Positions 27,776 through 40,600 of a DNA stretch of 64,000 nt are shown one piece after another; within the stretch, counting starts at the first letter, position 1; every line of letters begins with the position of its first letter. The notes under the pieces were generated by a model. It worked only from the letters and a program-made list of their open reading frames with translations. It was not told the DNA's origin and searched no databases. This DNA comes from Callipepla californica brunnescens. Taxonomy: Eukaryota; Chordata; Aves; Galliformes; Odontophoridae. Position numbers and translations under genes: made by a program. The stretch lies in assembly GCA_023055505.1 (NCBI GenBank), contig JALIRH010000004.1, positions 36,585,502-36,649,501 on the forward strand, written 5' to 3'.

Positions 27776-29827
27776 TGGTCTGTCTAGATGCTAAACTGGG
27801 GAGATATAGCTTGCAAGTAGGTGACAGTAAGCCCTTAGGGAAGAACGGGTGCCCATCTAGACTTTCCAATGTGACTCTTCCTGTTGCTTCCATTCTTCCC
27901 ACTGCAGACACACTTTAAATCCATATTGTGCTGTGAAGTTTCAAGAAAATTGGGAAAATGCCCTCCTGAAAAAGATAGTCAACAACATTCAGTGCTGTGT
28001 TTCTTCCTTTCAATTTGAAAGAGGACAAAATCTACAAATTTTATTACGCTATTTCTTTAACAATGGTATGCTCTCCGCAATTCATTTCATTTATTTTTGA
28101 ACTCACTGTGATGGATCAAAATCCATGACCAAATAGACTTCTTTTAAGGCTTGTTTTTGTTTAGTATATGTTACACAACTTAATGTGGGAGCACACTGCA
28201 ATATATCTGGGTTAGCTTTTAATTACATGAAGTACATATACTCTTAGAGATCAAATAGAGCCAAAGGGCAAAAGACTGTGTCAGACCAGTTACAAACACA
28301 TAGAGCTCTGGTATATGTTGCTATTGGAAGTCAAAAACTTCAGAGCTGGGGTATTTCTAGGATGCTTCTGATTGAGGAGAAACTAGTGGAAATTGCTACG
28401 TTCACACAGCGTTGCCTAGAAACCAGGGGAACAGTCATGATACGTTTCTAAAAACACTCACTCACATTTGGGAGTTGTAATTATCTACATGGTGGAAAAA
28501 AATACGAACAATGGGAAGGACACGATGAGAAAGACATCGTTAGGGTCAGAAAGAACAGACTAGTTACTACATGTTGGGAATTATACACTTCAAGAGCCTG
28601 AATCCAAGCGCTGAAAATTCTGAATCCAAACAACGAAACTAAATGTATTTTAAAAGTGTAAAGATATTGCTATGTGCTGCTCATCTGAAAACAACAAAAA
28701 CAAAGCAGAAACAAAGGAGACGTTTTCAGTAGCATGATCCCTGTAGTCAATACACAGCAGTGCAACTACTACCCAGGACACCACACAGCAGTGAGATCCC
28801 ACACACCTAACATTCTCTGCAGTATCATCAAGTATCTGAAACTGACACCACTTTAAGACATTCCCTACCTCCACAATCTACAGCTTTAAATATGTATTGT
28901 TACAAATAAATCTAAGCAGTGAAACACAGCATCTAAGGCAGCTATTTTCCTGAAGCCTTCTCCTCTAGTTTCTAATTTTGCATGCAATCAGAAGTCCTCT
29001 TTGGGAAAGAAGAAGGATAAAGAGCATTTGGATTCAGTCCTTTTTTGGATTTGTATTTTCTGCATGGAGGAGCCAACTTTCCAGAAACTCTTCATGATAT
29101 CACTGTCTTCACACCAAAAGAGACATAAAAGAAAATTAAAAATGCTGTGACCTAATGGTTGGTGGAAGTTGAAATACTATGAGAACAGACACTTCATAAA
29201 AATCAGTCAGGAAGATGAGTTGGAATGAGGACCCAAAAAGCCTTGTATTTCCTCTCCTGATCCCTCTGACAGACTTAAAAACAATTAGCATGACAACTGA
29301 TCTTACAGAAAGCAATATTAGACTGTCAAAATGATCACTATAATGTGGAGCACGAGAACTAAGGGCACATCCAGAGAATACTTCACACAACTAATGGGAA
29401 TATCTAAAATCAATGAGGATCTACTAAAGCAGCTTTCAAGGGAAGTCACAGTCCGACCAGCAAGAGCTAGGGGTTACCAAGAACCTTCAGCTGTGCATGC
29501 AACATTCATTATTTGACTTCTGAAAAGTTTTCTGAAATATTTGGTAAGCACTACTGTCACACAGCAAGTATGGAGGTACTTCAGGATTCATCCAGCATGA
29601 CTATGTCTGTTTCTGTGACTTACTGAGAGTTTTGAATGAGGCCGAAATAAGGTTTTGTTTATCACTGGCAAAAATGCATAGCATTTAAAGGTACAACACA
29701 TAAATATTCATCACATTCCAAGGACATGGACAGAAATTCCAAAAGGGGTTGACATCTCCTGTGGTCATGGGATTAAATTTCCAACTGTCCAGGGGATTGC
29801 ATTATGTCACAACAGCAAGTCTGCCTC

Positions 29828-29985
29828 CTTATCTTCACGGGACTCCCAAACTGAGTTGCAAACAGCAACTCCACTTATCTTCTCTGGACCCTCCATTGTG
29901 CTGTAAGCAACCACCCCACCCACCATTGTGTTGCCCTTATCTTCATGGGATCACCCGTGTACTGAGTTGCAAACAGCAGCTCTCT
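29828..29985. repeat. decayed tandem repeat upstream of SPATA7
   Basis: Two near-identical segments about 110 bp apart share 'cttatcttcaYggga' (29,828 and 29,936) and 'ctgagttgcaaacagcaRct' (29,851 and 29,962). A more diverged copy lies between them (from about 29,874, with 'gctgtaagcaacc' in place of 'gttgcaaacagc'). The structure is about three degenerate units of 46-60 bp. It ends 0.2 kb before the SPATA7 CpG island. No known repeat family was recognised. Confidence 0.6.
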
Positions 29986-30389
29986 TCAGCAGTACGTGCA
30001 TTTCTATGATCCCTGCGTTTCTTCCTAAAGTCACCTGGTTTGCTCAAGCTATGACGCCTAGTTTAGATTCAACCCAATTCAACTCCTCGATTCAAAATCT
30101 TTTATTTTTTTCTGGAGTGTAACACACTGCTCACAGAGGCCTCTGCCAGCAGTGATTCACCTTCATTTGGCTCAAGTTACACGGATTACACCACTGCACG
30201 TGGAAAAACCGGGATGCGATAGGAGCCCCAGGCCCAGGAGAGGGCCAAGCCCCGTGGCTGCGGGTGCCCCTGCTTCCCAGAGGCCGCGGGCTCCGCAGCG
30301 TGGACTTCTGCAGGGAAACCCGTCCAGAGGCCGCGGCCCGCCGCTGCCCGCCCACCATGCTCTGCCCGCCCGCCAGGCGCGCCGCTCTG

Positions 30390-30403
30390 GACTCCATGGC
30401 AAC
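30390..30403 (+). promoter_or_regulatory. RFX X-box-like site
   Basis: GACTCCATGGCAAC matches the classical palindromic X-box (GTTGCCATGGCAAC) at 11 of 14 positions. The right ten bases (CCATGGCAAC) match perfectly. RFX factors drive many ciliary genes through such sites, usually within a few hundred bases of the start. This one is 134 bp upstream of the SPATA7 ATG. Binding is inferred. Confidence 0.55.
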
Positions 30404-30536
30404 AGCGGAGGCCGCCGGGCCAGGCCACGTCGCGCCGAGCCAGGCCCAGCGCCCCGCCCCGCCCGGCCGATGCGGGGGCAGAACCGCGGCCGCCCAGAGC
30501 CGAGAGCCGGGCTCGGCCGAGAGCATGGGGGTGAGG

Positions 30537-30564
30537 ATGGAGAGCGGCGGCAGGCGGAGCCAAG
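30537..30564 (+). CDS. SPATA7: SPATA7 exon 1 (coding part)
   Basis: Encodes MESGGRRSQ plus G, then donor CAAG|gtgcgg. It resembles the human start MDGSRRVR. The G joins TG of exon 2 to give Val. ATG 30,525 is in frame and ATG 30,470 is out of frame upstream. Initiation at 30,537 is chosen by similarity, and its context is good (A at -3, G at +4). Confidence 0.8.
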
Positions 30565-31634
30565 GTGCGGGGCTGGGGGGCGGCGGGCGGGGCCTGCAGG
30601 CGTTGGGGCGCGCCCCTCGGCCTTGCCGGCCTTGGGGGGCTGCGCCCAGCTCGGGAATGGGGCCGGCGTGGGCTGGGACCGCCCGCGTGTGAGGGCACCG
30701 TTCGGCTCCGTCCTCCTGACGGGTGGGGGGGCTGAAGTTTTAGCCTAGAAACGTGGCCGCTCAGGCGTCCTCCTTACAGGCAGCATCGCTGCGGTGCTCG
30801 TGCCTTCAGCGGCGCCCAGCGCTGCTGTCGGATGGGCGGTCAGAGCCGCAGCCTTGTCGGTCTGTATTTTTTACGCCCTTTGGAATCAACGTTTCTTCTT
30901 TTCCGAAGCTGGTCCGGTTCTGAGCTGTCATGTACTGTGCTTTTTTTTATTTATTGTTTATTTATTTTATGGCTTTTGGGTGCGGGCCCGAGTTCTTTAG
31001 GGTTAGCGGAGTGTGGCTGAGAAGTAAAGGGTTTAAATAAATAAAAGCTCTGACATGGGTGGGAGGTCAAGTGGATGCTTCCAGGCTCTTTACAGTGGTG
31101 TCCAGCACAGGATCAGTAGGGAAGAAACCTGCTTTAGAAGAAGGGGCTTGGACTAGGTGATCTGCTGAGGTCCCTTCCAACCTCTGCGGTTCTGTGATTC
31201 CTTACCCAGATTTAATCAGCTGTGCACTGCTGTTATGCTCAATTCCTGCAAATACTTAGAGTGACATTTGTGATAAAAACAGGCATAAACATGAAAAAAT
31301 GTTTGCATGAGCCAACTTCAGCTCTTGGAAAATATCTGAAGTATTTTTAGAAGTGAACTTGATGGCATGAATGGTATAAAACAGCGGTAGGAATTACTCA
31401 ATGCTGTGCTGTCAAAATTGTACACAGCTGTGTAAGGTCAGATCTAGTGAGATAACATTTCACATTGCATCTCTGTGGTGTCAGATCAGGTCTTTGGAGA
31501 TGGTGACAGATGTCGCTCCAGAAGATGTCTGATATCAGAGTAGAGTTTTAACATGAGATCTAATAGTACGTGGAACTTTGATCTTATGGGGAAAAGCTAG
31601 GATCTTGTGCATCCATAAATAAATATGTAAATAC

Positions 31635-31681
<47 letters not shown>

Positions 31682-34600
31682 ATGCTCCTGCAGTCCCCAT
31701 AGAAGACATTCCCCTTTGTTGCATGAAGGCAGTCTTATTACAAATCTTCTTATTACAAATCTTCCATGTTCTTCACTGTTTACGTTTTCGATTCTCCAAA
31801 TATTTTCATGGCCAATTGCAGTCTATTAGCTGTAAAAATAGAATAAATAGGATGTAAGATCTACATTTCATTCAGGCTGCAGAAGCTTTGAGTGAATGAC
31901 TCTTGCTGTCAAACAAACAAAAAACAATTAATTCAAAAGTAGGAAAAAGTCTATCTCTTTAAATGCTAACATATTGCTTGAATGCTTAGGAATTTATCAC
32001 AGTATTTTTCCTGAGCGAAATTGGCAGAGCATCCCTCCAGTTGCTTACAGGCAGTTTGTGAAAGTGGTGGAACAAATAACATCCATGAATTCTATATGAG
32101 GTAGTTGTGTCCATGCAATGTCTATCCAGAAAGTTAATGCAGTTTAGGGGGGGATTTCTAATTTCATGACCTATTGTACTCTTGTATTCCTTGTTGAGTT
32201 CCTATTGTTATACTCAAACATCAACTTGATAATGGCATTCTGATGTTTCAGAAGTTGACCAGCATGGAAGTTGAAAATCATATTTGTATTTTCAAAGAAG
32301 AAAGGATGTATGGAAGTCATAGTTGAACCGTAACAATGTATTTTAACTGAAACTGGCAAATGTTAATCAATGACTGTAACTTTTTACCAAATTAAAACCT
32401 CATCTCATGCAGTCATTCAAACCTATCGTTAATTTTCCTATTGATAAAATAGTCTGTCTACTCGGTGACTTTTATTCACGTAGTATGATTCATCCCATCT
32501 TCATTCAGCAAATAATTTAAATTGTAGTAGAACTGAACTACCTAATTGGTGCAATTTTACTGCCAGTTTTCTGGCGTGCTTCAAATGAAGCATGTGCTAA
32601 AGTAGCGGGATTCTAATCATTAACCCTACTTGCTATTTTGCTCCAGATCATAGTCTGCAACATCACGTGCAGCACAGCAAAGCAAGAATTCTCTGATCTC
32701 TGTTCTACAGAGGCAGCTGTGCCTTTTCAGTTAAAAATATGGGGAAATGGAAGATAAAATACTGACAGAGAGGGAATTCCTGGTAGGCACAAAAAAAAAA
32801 AAAAGAAGAGATCTTTTCTCTCTGTGCATTATAAACTGAGTAGCGTGTGTATTTATATATACACACGTAGAGGAATATATGGTATCTGCAGATTAGAAAA
32901 TTATAATATTCTTCAAGAATTACTTTATCAAGTAAGACTCAAAGTAGCCTATTTTAAGGCTACTCTACTATTGAATTAGATTTCTTGAGGAAGTTTTGAA
33001 TCTTGAAATACAATTTTTGTCGAATAATTTTCATTTATGCAGAAAACTGTTACATTATTTCTTGTAAAGCACTGAGAAACCCAACTCTTGCACATTAAGA
33101 GTAGATGTAAAGAAGAGGTTTTGTGTAATCCAGCAGAGTAAGCATATAAATAGCACCTATCTAATTAATGGCTTAGAAGATTATGTGTGGCGTGCATGTC
33201 AGGGAACAATTCTTTGAATTACTTTCATAATATTTTGCCTCTGACACAAATGACCCCGTGCAAAATTCAGATGGAGCATTTGGAACTTATTTCGAAGTTG
33301 GGATATTGTAGCTTTATTCGTCACATTTTACTTCAGAGTAAATGGAAAATAGTGACAATGCATTTTTCCCCTGGTTGATTCTCTACTTCTTAAATAACTC
33401 TTAAATGCAATTTTGTAAAAGGCAGCTTTAAATCTAAGACATTGTGTTCTCAGGAGTTTTTGAGGGATTTTTTTTGTAACTGAAGCCAGAAATGGGTACA
33501 GGAGGCTTCAGGAAGAAAAGCAATGTGTTATTAAGGCATTGTGAAGTGCTCTGTTTTACCCCTCATACTTTTCAGATATAATGGAACACTGTCGGTGCAT
33601 TCTATGACCAGCTAGATCTGAAGACATTACCTTTTGTGATTGCATGGGTACTGCAGAAAAGCAGAAGAGACTTGTCATATTTTAACCTGTCTTCCTGAAA
33701 AAAGTCTGTGGGTTGGTCCCTGCTGTCTGCCAGCCACTTCCTCTTTCCGGTCTTGAATCTGTTAGCTAATTTCACCCAGCTACGACTAAGAAGTAGGAGT
33801 CTTAAGTGGTGTGAGCCTCAGTCGCTGAGTAAGGGAAGAAAATACCCAACAGATTAACATACTTCTTCAGAGAAAGGCATTATGTTCTGTCGCTATCCTC
33901 AGATAAGAAACAAGAGGGTGAGCAACTAGTCAGCCAAAAGTAAGCAACTAGATAAGCTTAAACTAGGTTACCAGTTGTAGCATGTGTTAACTAGACACAA
34001 ACAAGATGTAAACAGAGATAAACCAGATGGCTGATTATAGCAGACAGCAGTTCTGCAGCCACAGCTGAGCAAGTGAGGAATGCGAGGGTGAGGGGGGTGA
34101 ATGACTGCTGAGGAGGAAAAGACAAATTGAAGGAGGTTTACGAGGCATGGTAGGAGAAGGTAAGCTGCAGAGACAGGAAAGTATCATTACTAATAGAGCA
34201 TTGTGTCATTATTGGTTTTTTTTAAATAATTCAAATATAACAGAAAAATAGGAGTTATTTTCTTATTTAAATAAATGTAAATCCAGTGTGGATTTTCATA
34301 ACCAGGTTAATCTTTTAACATAGATACACCGGTGTTTACTGTGTGTCTGTGTTGTATTCATGTGCACAATTTTTGCAGCATAAAGAATTTGTGGATATTT
34401 TGATTTAAAAATTCTTGTAGTAAAAAAAAAAGGGAGAAATCTACTTACTGGGTTCCAGTTTCATTCCTTTAAATATGATAATTTCAGAAACATTAGATTA
34501 GATGCTTCAAGGAGTTGCCACCACTACTCCTGGTGTATTTAGGATTTTACACTCCTGTTCATGTGTACAGCATTAGTCCTGCAGCAAACTGTTAGTGTGT

Positions 34601-37600
34601 ACAGAGCTAGACAAATGAATCTGTAGCAGGAATCACTGGAAAGATCACTATACGAGTCAGAAAGGGTGATAGAGCATCCTTGGCTTCTGGTAAGTTTGCA
34701 GCACAAAGACACTTCTGTGTGTAGTTGCCTGAGTTACCCACTTGGGCAGAGATGTCTTGCTGACTTTGTTTTAGAGTATTCAGGAGCTGGGAAGAAAAGG
34801 AGCAAGCAGTGGAAGAGGCAGCAGCACAAAGCCTTTAGAACTTAGTGTAGTAGCTAGAGTATTTGCATAGTGTTTGTTAGTTTGGGTTGCATGTCCTTAT
34901 TGGCCTCTGGGAGATCAAATTGCCACTTCTCACGCGAACGCTGCAGTTTTAATCCATTATAGGTGCTTTGAACATTTCCAGCTGAGAGGCTGCTGTGAAT
35001 CAGGGAGTGCAAGAATCCTCAAGCCACAAAAAAAAAAAATCCAATACATGATAGGTTTGGTGGCCTTGGCTGAGTGATGGACATGTTCCACTGGGACAGC
35101 TGGGGAGACCTGAGGTCTAAATCTGCACAGGGCTAGGGGTCATTTCAACCTCAGATCTATAAATTGCTTTTTTACAGAAACACAGTGCTCACACAAATCT
35201 ATACAAAGAGGTGGAGGGCTTGTAGTGCTGCATTTAGGTGCTATACTCAATATATCACCTGTATTTTTTTATGAGTTATCTTTTAAATAAGAAGTCTTTA
35301 TAAGGTAAAGGTAGCTAGTTGAATTTCCCTGGTATTTTTGATTTGCTGTATCTGAAGTACAAAAATAGCAAGTCTAAATAGTTGTACTTAATATCCTTTC
35401 TGTGAGAATGCTGCAATGGAAGACTGGGCATCTTTCCTGTATATATTGATCTGAAATGGCTTTGTAGGCAGAATTTATGGAAATTATTCTCCTGTCTACT
35501 AACAGGATACAAAGTAACACGTAGAAACCACAATTTCCCATAATTTTCATGACTATAAAATTGCAAATAAAAATATCTTCTCATTTTCATTTAAAATGCA
35601 TTCTAACTTGAACCAAATATCTTACGATCTCTTTAGAATAGTGCAGTTATTTCTTACCTTAGATACTAGCTGTGAAAACTATTTGCAAAGTTTGTTTTAG
35701 TTTTTCTTGTCGCTGTGTAGTGTCACGTACTTGCAGGGAAAGCCAACAAGAAGCAAATGCAAGCACTAGTAAGGAAATAAAAGACCAGAGCTGTTTTTTT
35801 TTTTTTTTTTTTTTGTTAGTACATCATTTGTTTGCTTTCCGTACTTCACAATAACAAGCAGCGTGAGAATCCCGATGTTATATTCAGTGCGGATAATTAA
35901 CTTTACATCTATGAGGATGTGTATGCTTAGATCGTGCAGTTATGTGTGTGAAGTTATGAGTCCATTATACTCAGTTTCTGAGGCTGAGAACTCAGACAAT
36001 GATTTCTTAAATTAAATGAAATGATTTGAAATATTTCCTGTCAAGTTCTGAAAGTCTATTTACCTAGCCCTCTACTTTGTGACTGGAAGGTTTTAGTGGT
36101 CTATGAAGGAAGAAGTGTGTGTTTTAATCAGGAAACTTTTATTCCAAAAGCTGCAAGTGCTGGGACCAGTTCTGCTCAGCCCACTTCATACAGCTGGTCC
36201 CATTTCTCAAGTCATTGATTATTCAAGAAATAAATTCTGTTCAAGTCAGCGGAAACATTTCCACTGAAAAAATTTGCACTTCTTTTAATGGGTTTTGGAA
36301 AATAAGAAGTGTGGTAGACTAAGTGCTAGAGCAGTACAGCTTTCTTCACTGCCATAGCTGTCCTGGTGCTCATTATTGTTTTGCTGTTGTCGTTTTGTTA
36401 GGTTTATGTTTGATTAAATAAGATGGTGCTTTTTTAGCATTTTTGTATATTTTCACCTATCTAAGCATTCGACTCAAGTTTAGTTTTTGCTATTATGTAA
36501 ATAACTTTGAAAACACAAACTGATATGAAACAAACACCTGCTCACGTCAGTAGACAACCATCTTGTTCTGAACCAACAGTAAAATAAATCCCCCACATAC
36601 CAGATCCTCCATTTTCTTCTCTGGCTTAAGCTGTTTAAGAGAACAAATTAAAAGCTGTTTTGAGTTTCAGACTGCAGGTGTATGAGCAAAAGTGTAAGCT
36701 GAACTAATGTAATAATGATAAATGTAGTTGAATGTCTACACGAGCAGTCTCAGATCCTAAGAAAACAGAAGTTAGCTTATTCCTTACAGCTTGAATAGTA
36801 CTGACCATTACTTATTTATGCAAAATTGGTGTCTTTGAGGCCTTTGTCTGTGAAAGTGTCAATGAGTTTTGTGATCAGGTGGTTCACAGAGACTTAAACG
36901 TCCCCTTTGATGAAAGGGTTACAGAAACATCTCCATCACTTCATTTGGCACAAGGGACAGAGCGTGGGATGTGGCACCACAGGTATGTGTGCTCTGCCCA
37001 TATGCCTACAGTGAGAATATTCAGAGGGGTCTGAAATATTTCTTCTTCCTGACATTTTTCCAAGATCTTTTCTTTAGTATTAAATAATGATGCAGGATGT
37101 TGGGGTAAGAGAGAATTTTTGTTATTTTTATTTCCCCTTACTCTGACGCATATAGGGCAAAAGGAGCCGATGCTATAGTTCTTTTCATACAGCTTATCCG
37201 TCTGCCATCTGCTGGTCATGCAAAGTAAGTGAACGTTTCAGAACCCTCGCATTCTGAACAGTAATTTACTTCCATATGTAGGCAGTGCAAGCAGCACGTT
37301 TCTGGGTGGATCTGATTCTCTTCTACTCAGGGCAGAGGCATTTAGCTTATCTGATAAGAACCGTCTGCAGTTATGAGAATATCCCTGTGCATTTCTAAGA
37401 TGCCCACGCTTACCTCTCTGCAGTACTCACACAGAAATTAGAGGCGGTCTTAACAGCCATTTATCTAACAGTAGAGCATGTCTCTTAGAGTTATAAAATG
37501 GCACTGAAGTATGAAAAATACTGGAAATCTTAGGTTATTTTGAACAGTTGTGAGTGAAAAACTTCAGATGTTGTTATGTCTGCTAAGATTACATTTCTGA

Positions 37601-40600
37601 CTTATTTATAACATCTTTTTTTTAATCATTAAGATAAAAATTAATCTACTAAAGTGTTATAATTTAACACTGAAGTCTTTTGAAGGACTTACATTCTTTA
37701 AAAATTTGAGCACTGTAACTTCAGGAAGGCATGATTATCAGTTATCTACTTTGGTGTTGCTCTGGTAGAACAATGTAGTACTTAAAAAAGCAAGCCGTTA
37801 TTGACAAAGGTTTACAATCATTACAGAGGCAGTCATTTTAAATCTAATAAACTCTTGGCTATATGCTTGCAGTTTTAATACTTAAATAGTCTTGTTTGCC
37901 CGTGTATGTTTAAATCATAGAGGCTGGGGGATATCACAAATGGATTTTTAAAAGAGCCAGTTGAAATGGGTGCAGAAGAGCACAAATGTTGCCCTTGGGC
38001 TTTAAAGAAAATGTCATACATCAAGAACAGTTTTAGGTTAGGGTTGAAACAAAATATCTGTGGTAGCACTTCTCCTTTCTTCCCCCTTTCTGGTGCTTCC
38101 CATCAGGGAGGGGTGGGACCATTGTGCTTGAAGGCACCGTGTCAGACCTGGAGCTGTGTAAAGGCAGGCTTTTCTGAGTGTGAAACCCTCATGCTAGTTC
38201 AAAACTGGTATTTGTTGTGCTTCATAACAGTGGGAATTGAGCACAGTGATCCAGGCACAAGAAGGTCCCAAGAAAACATTGGGTAAATTTCCACATATGC
38301 TAATCATTTTCATCTTTTTTTTTATTTTATTTTTTAAAGGGTTTTTGTTGTTTGTTTTTTGCTTCCTAAACTAATTCTAGTCACTTGAAATTTACTACAA
38401 CATGCTTTTTTTTTATAATGTCTTTGAGGAAATGATATTAAGACATTATTAAGGGAACGATTTATATTGATGTGATCTCTGCGGACTAATAGTTGGGCAG
38501 CGTCTCCCAGAGCATGCTCTTACACTTAAAGCTGAGCTATGGAATGTAGTAGTGACATTCATAGCTGAAACATGTAGATATATATATACTTCTTGTAATT
38601 GTTGCTTAACAGTGGGAAATGAGGATGGAGAAGATGGAAAGCAAGGTGCTGGACAGAGGTAAAAAGAGGGTTAAAAAGCCATGGAAGGTGGAATTAAGGG
38701 GCTCTTTAAGACATGGCTTAAGCCTGGCTGTGTCTTTTAGTGTTACTTCTTGCACTGTGTAGTCACTTTGTAACGATAGCTGCCTTTGCTAATCGAGCTG
38801 AAGGCCAGGGCAAAGAGATTCCCACTCCTCTTAGTTCGGCTCAGGCTGCTCTTTCGCCTGACAAAGGGTGCTAGGGCTTCACTGCTCTTCAAAGGAAGGC
38901 TGGAGGTGGGCAGTGAGTGCACAGCTGCTGCCTCTGAGCTCTATATTTACTCTCTTAAAGTAATCTTGTTTGCTTTGCTTTGTATTCAGAGCAGGGTCTT
39001 GGACACCATAGAAGAATGGTTTGTGTGCAGCAGTATTTGAAACAATATACTTATTGCCTGTTAAAATTTGTTCTAAAAATACTACAAATTCTAAATTACA
39101 TTGGCTGTGTATTTTTAAATCATAGATCACCTAACAGACAGTGGTTGTGAGCCTGACACAGCTACTTTTAAACTTCTGAGTAGTATTCTAAACACAATCA
39201 TTATCTACATACAGAATATTTTTCACATTATTTGTTGTGATAAAATTCAAGCAATAAACACTTAAATTGGAGTTTAGCATAGCTACAAAACTTTGGCTGC
39301 ATCTTTATGCAGCCTGATGACTGAAGCAAAAGTTCAGGTTGAAGTGATCTAGTTGTCTCTTCTGTTGCGTAAGTCCCTGAAGCAGTAAAAGTTTTGCGAT
39401 GTCATTTTGGCATTTCAATTTAGTGACTTAATTACACTGTTTTATTCTAGTGTAAATAAGACTTGTAATCTAGGTGAAAAATATGCTACAGTAACTGAAT
39501 AATTCTTTGGGCAAATATATTTTTATTTATTTTGCTTGTCTGTCAGAATACTTATTTTCTCCTTTCTGTTTGGCTTTTTGTTAAAGTGAATGAATACCCA
39601 GCTGTGGTCATTCCCAGGTGTGGTCCAGCAAGTCCATTTAAAGGACAGCTGAGTACTAAAAGTAATGGTAAGTAAAATACTTGTTTTCATTAGAAGGTTG
39701 GTGGGGTTTCTCTGTGTGAATTAATTGAATTCATGATTAAAGTGCTGGAGCCAGGAGTTGGACTTGATGATCCGTGTGGATCCCTTCCAACTCGGGATAT
39801 TCTATGATTCCATGAACCCTATTGAGCTCAGTTGGTGAATTTTAATAGTACTTAGAATTACTGTACATTATTGAAAACATTTTGCCTGAACTTCTATGCT
39901 AGCTAGAAATAACTAGCAAGGCATCTGCATTAGCTGGAATATGTAGAATTAATACTCGGAAAAACTGTTGAATTTAAACCTGTTCCTTTGCATGCAGTTG
40001 TTGGGATGGAATAGGATATGTTTCTGTGCCACCTCAGCCTCTTTATTTGAAAGAGTGTAGAATGGTTAAAAAGGAAATTTCCATGCTGACATTTCCCAGT
40101 GTCAGCCACATCAATAACCATTTATTGAGCTAATGGCACACTGGGGAAAAAAAACAAAAAAACAAAGGAGATGAGATAGTTTTGTGTAATACTAGGAGGT
40201 TAGGCTTCCACTGAGCAGAGAAACAGATAGTAATTTGAAGTTTGTAGCTTCTGCCTTCTGCAAACACTTAGACTTAAGTGTTAAGACTTAAGTCTAAGAC
40301 TTAAGACTTAAGTCCCCATGGCAGGGGAGCTGGAACTAGATGATCATTAAGGTCCCTTCCAACCTAAGCAATTCTATGATTATGTGAAAGCTTAAGCTTT
40401 CAGGCACAGGGTGTTGGAACTGGCTCCTAGGAAAGCAGAGTTTCATGTTAATACTTGTTACAGGATAAAAGTTAAGAGTAAAACCATTTTAACATTCACT
40501 TGTCTTTTATTTTCTACTGGTGATTTGACTGGCTATTAGTGGAAATACTGGCTTTTAGATTTGAATTGCAGTTAGTAACTTCAAAATTTGAGTATTCTTT

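Larger units (their letters stand above)
13901..30150. other. KCNK10-SPATA7 spacer, no protein gene recognised
   Basis: About 16 kb separates the two CpG islands. Open frames are short and resemble nothing I know. Items noted separately are an exon-like block at 14,784-14,819, AAAT repeats at 15,500 and 16,415, a GC-rich islet at 17,905-18,130, A runs at 20,869 and 27,252, a CR1 copy at 27,444-27,775 and a decayed tandem repeat at 29,828-29,985. The remainder looks like ordinary AT-rich intergenic DNA. In mammals I know of no protein-coding gene between KCNK10 and SPATA7, which agrees with this. Confidence 0.65.
30190..30720 (+). promoter_or_regulatory. SPATA7: CpG island promoter of SPATA7
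   Basis: About 530 bp of very GC-rich, CpG-dense DNA spans SPATA7 exon 1. It includes SP1-type boxes (for example gccccgccccgcccgg at 30,451-30,466 and ggggcgg-type boxes near 30,578-30,592) and an RFX-type half-site at 30,390-30,403. No TATA box is evident, so initiation is probably dispersed. The long open frames on both strands within the island are by-products of base composition. Confidence 0.8.
30565..39586 (+). other. SPATA7: SPATA7 intron 1
   Basis: A 9.0 kb intron with no coding exon recognised. It contains a CR1 3' end at about 31,070-31,201, a (TA)n run at 31,642-31,678, a small perfect hairpin at 32,844-32,867 and a T run at 35,794-35,814. Confidence 0.8.
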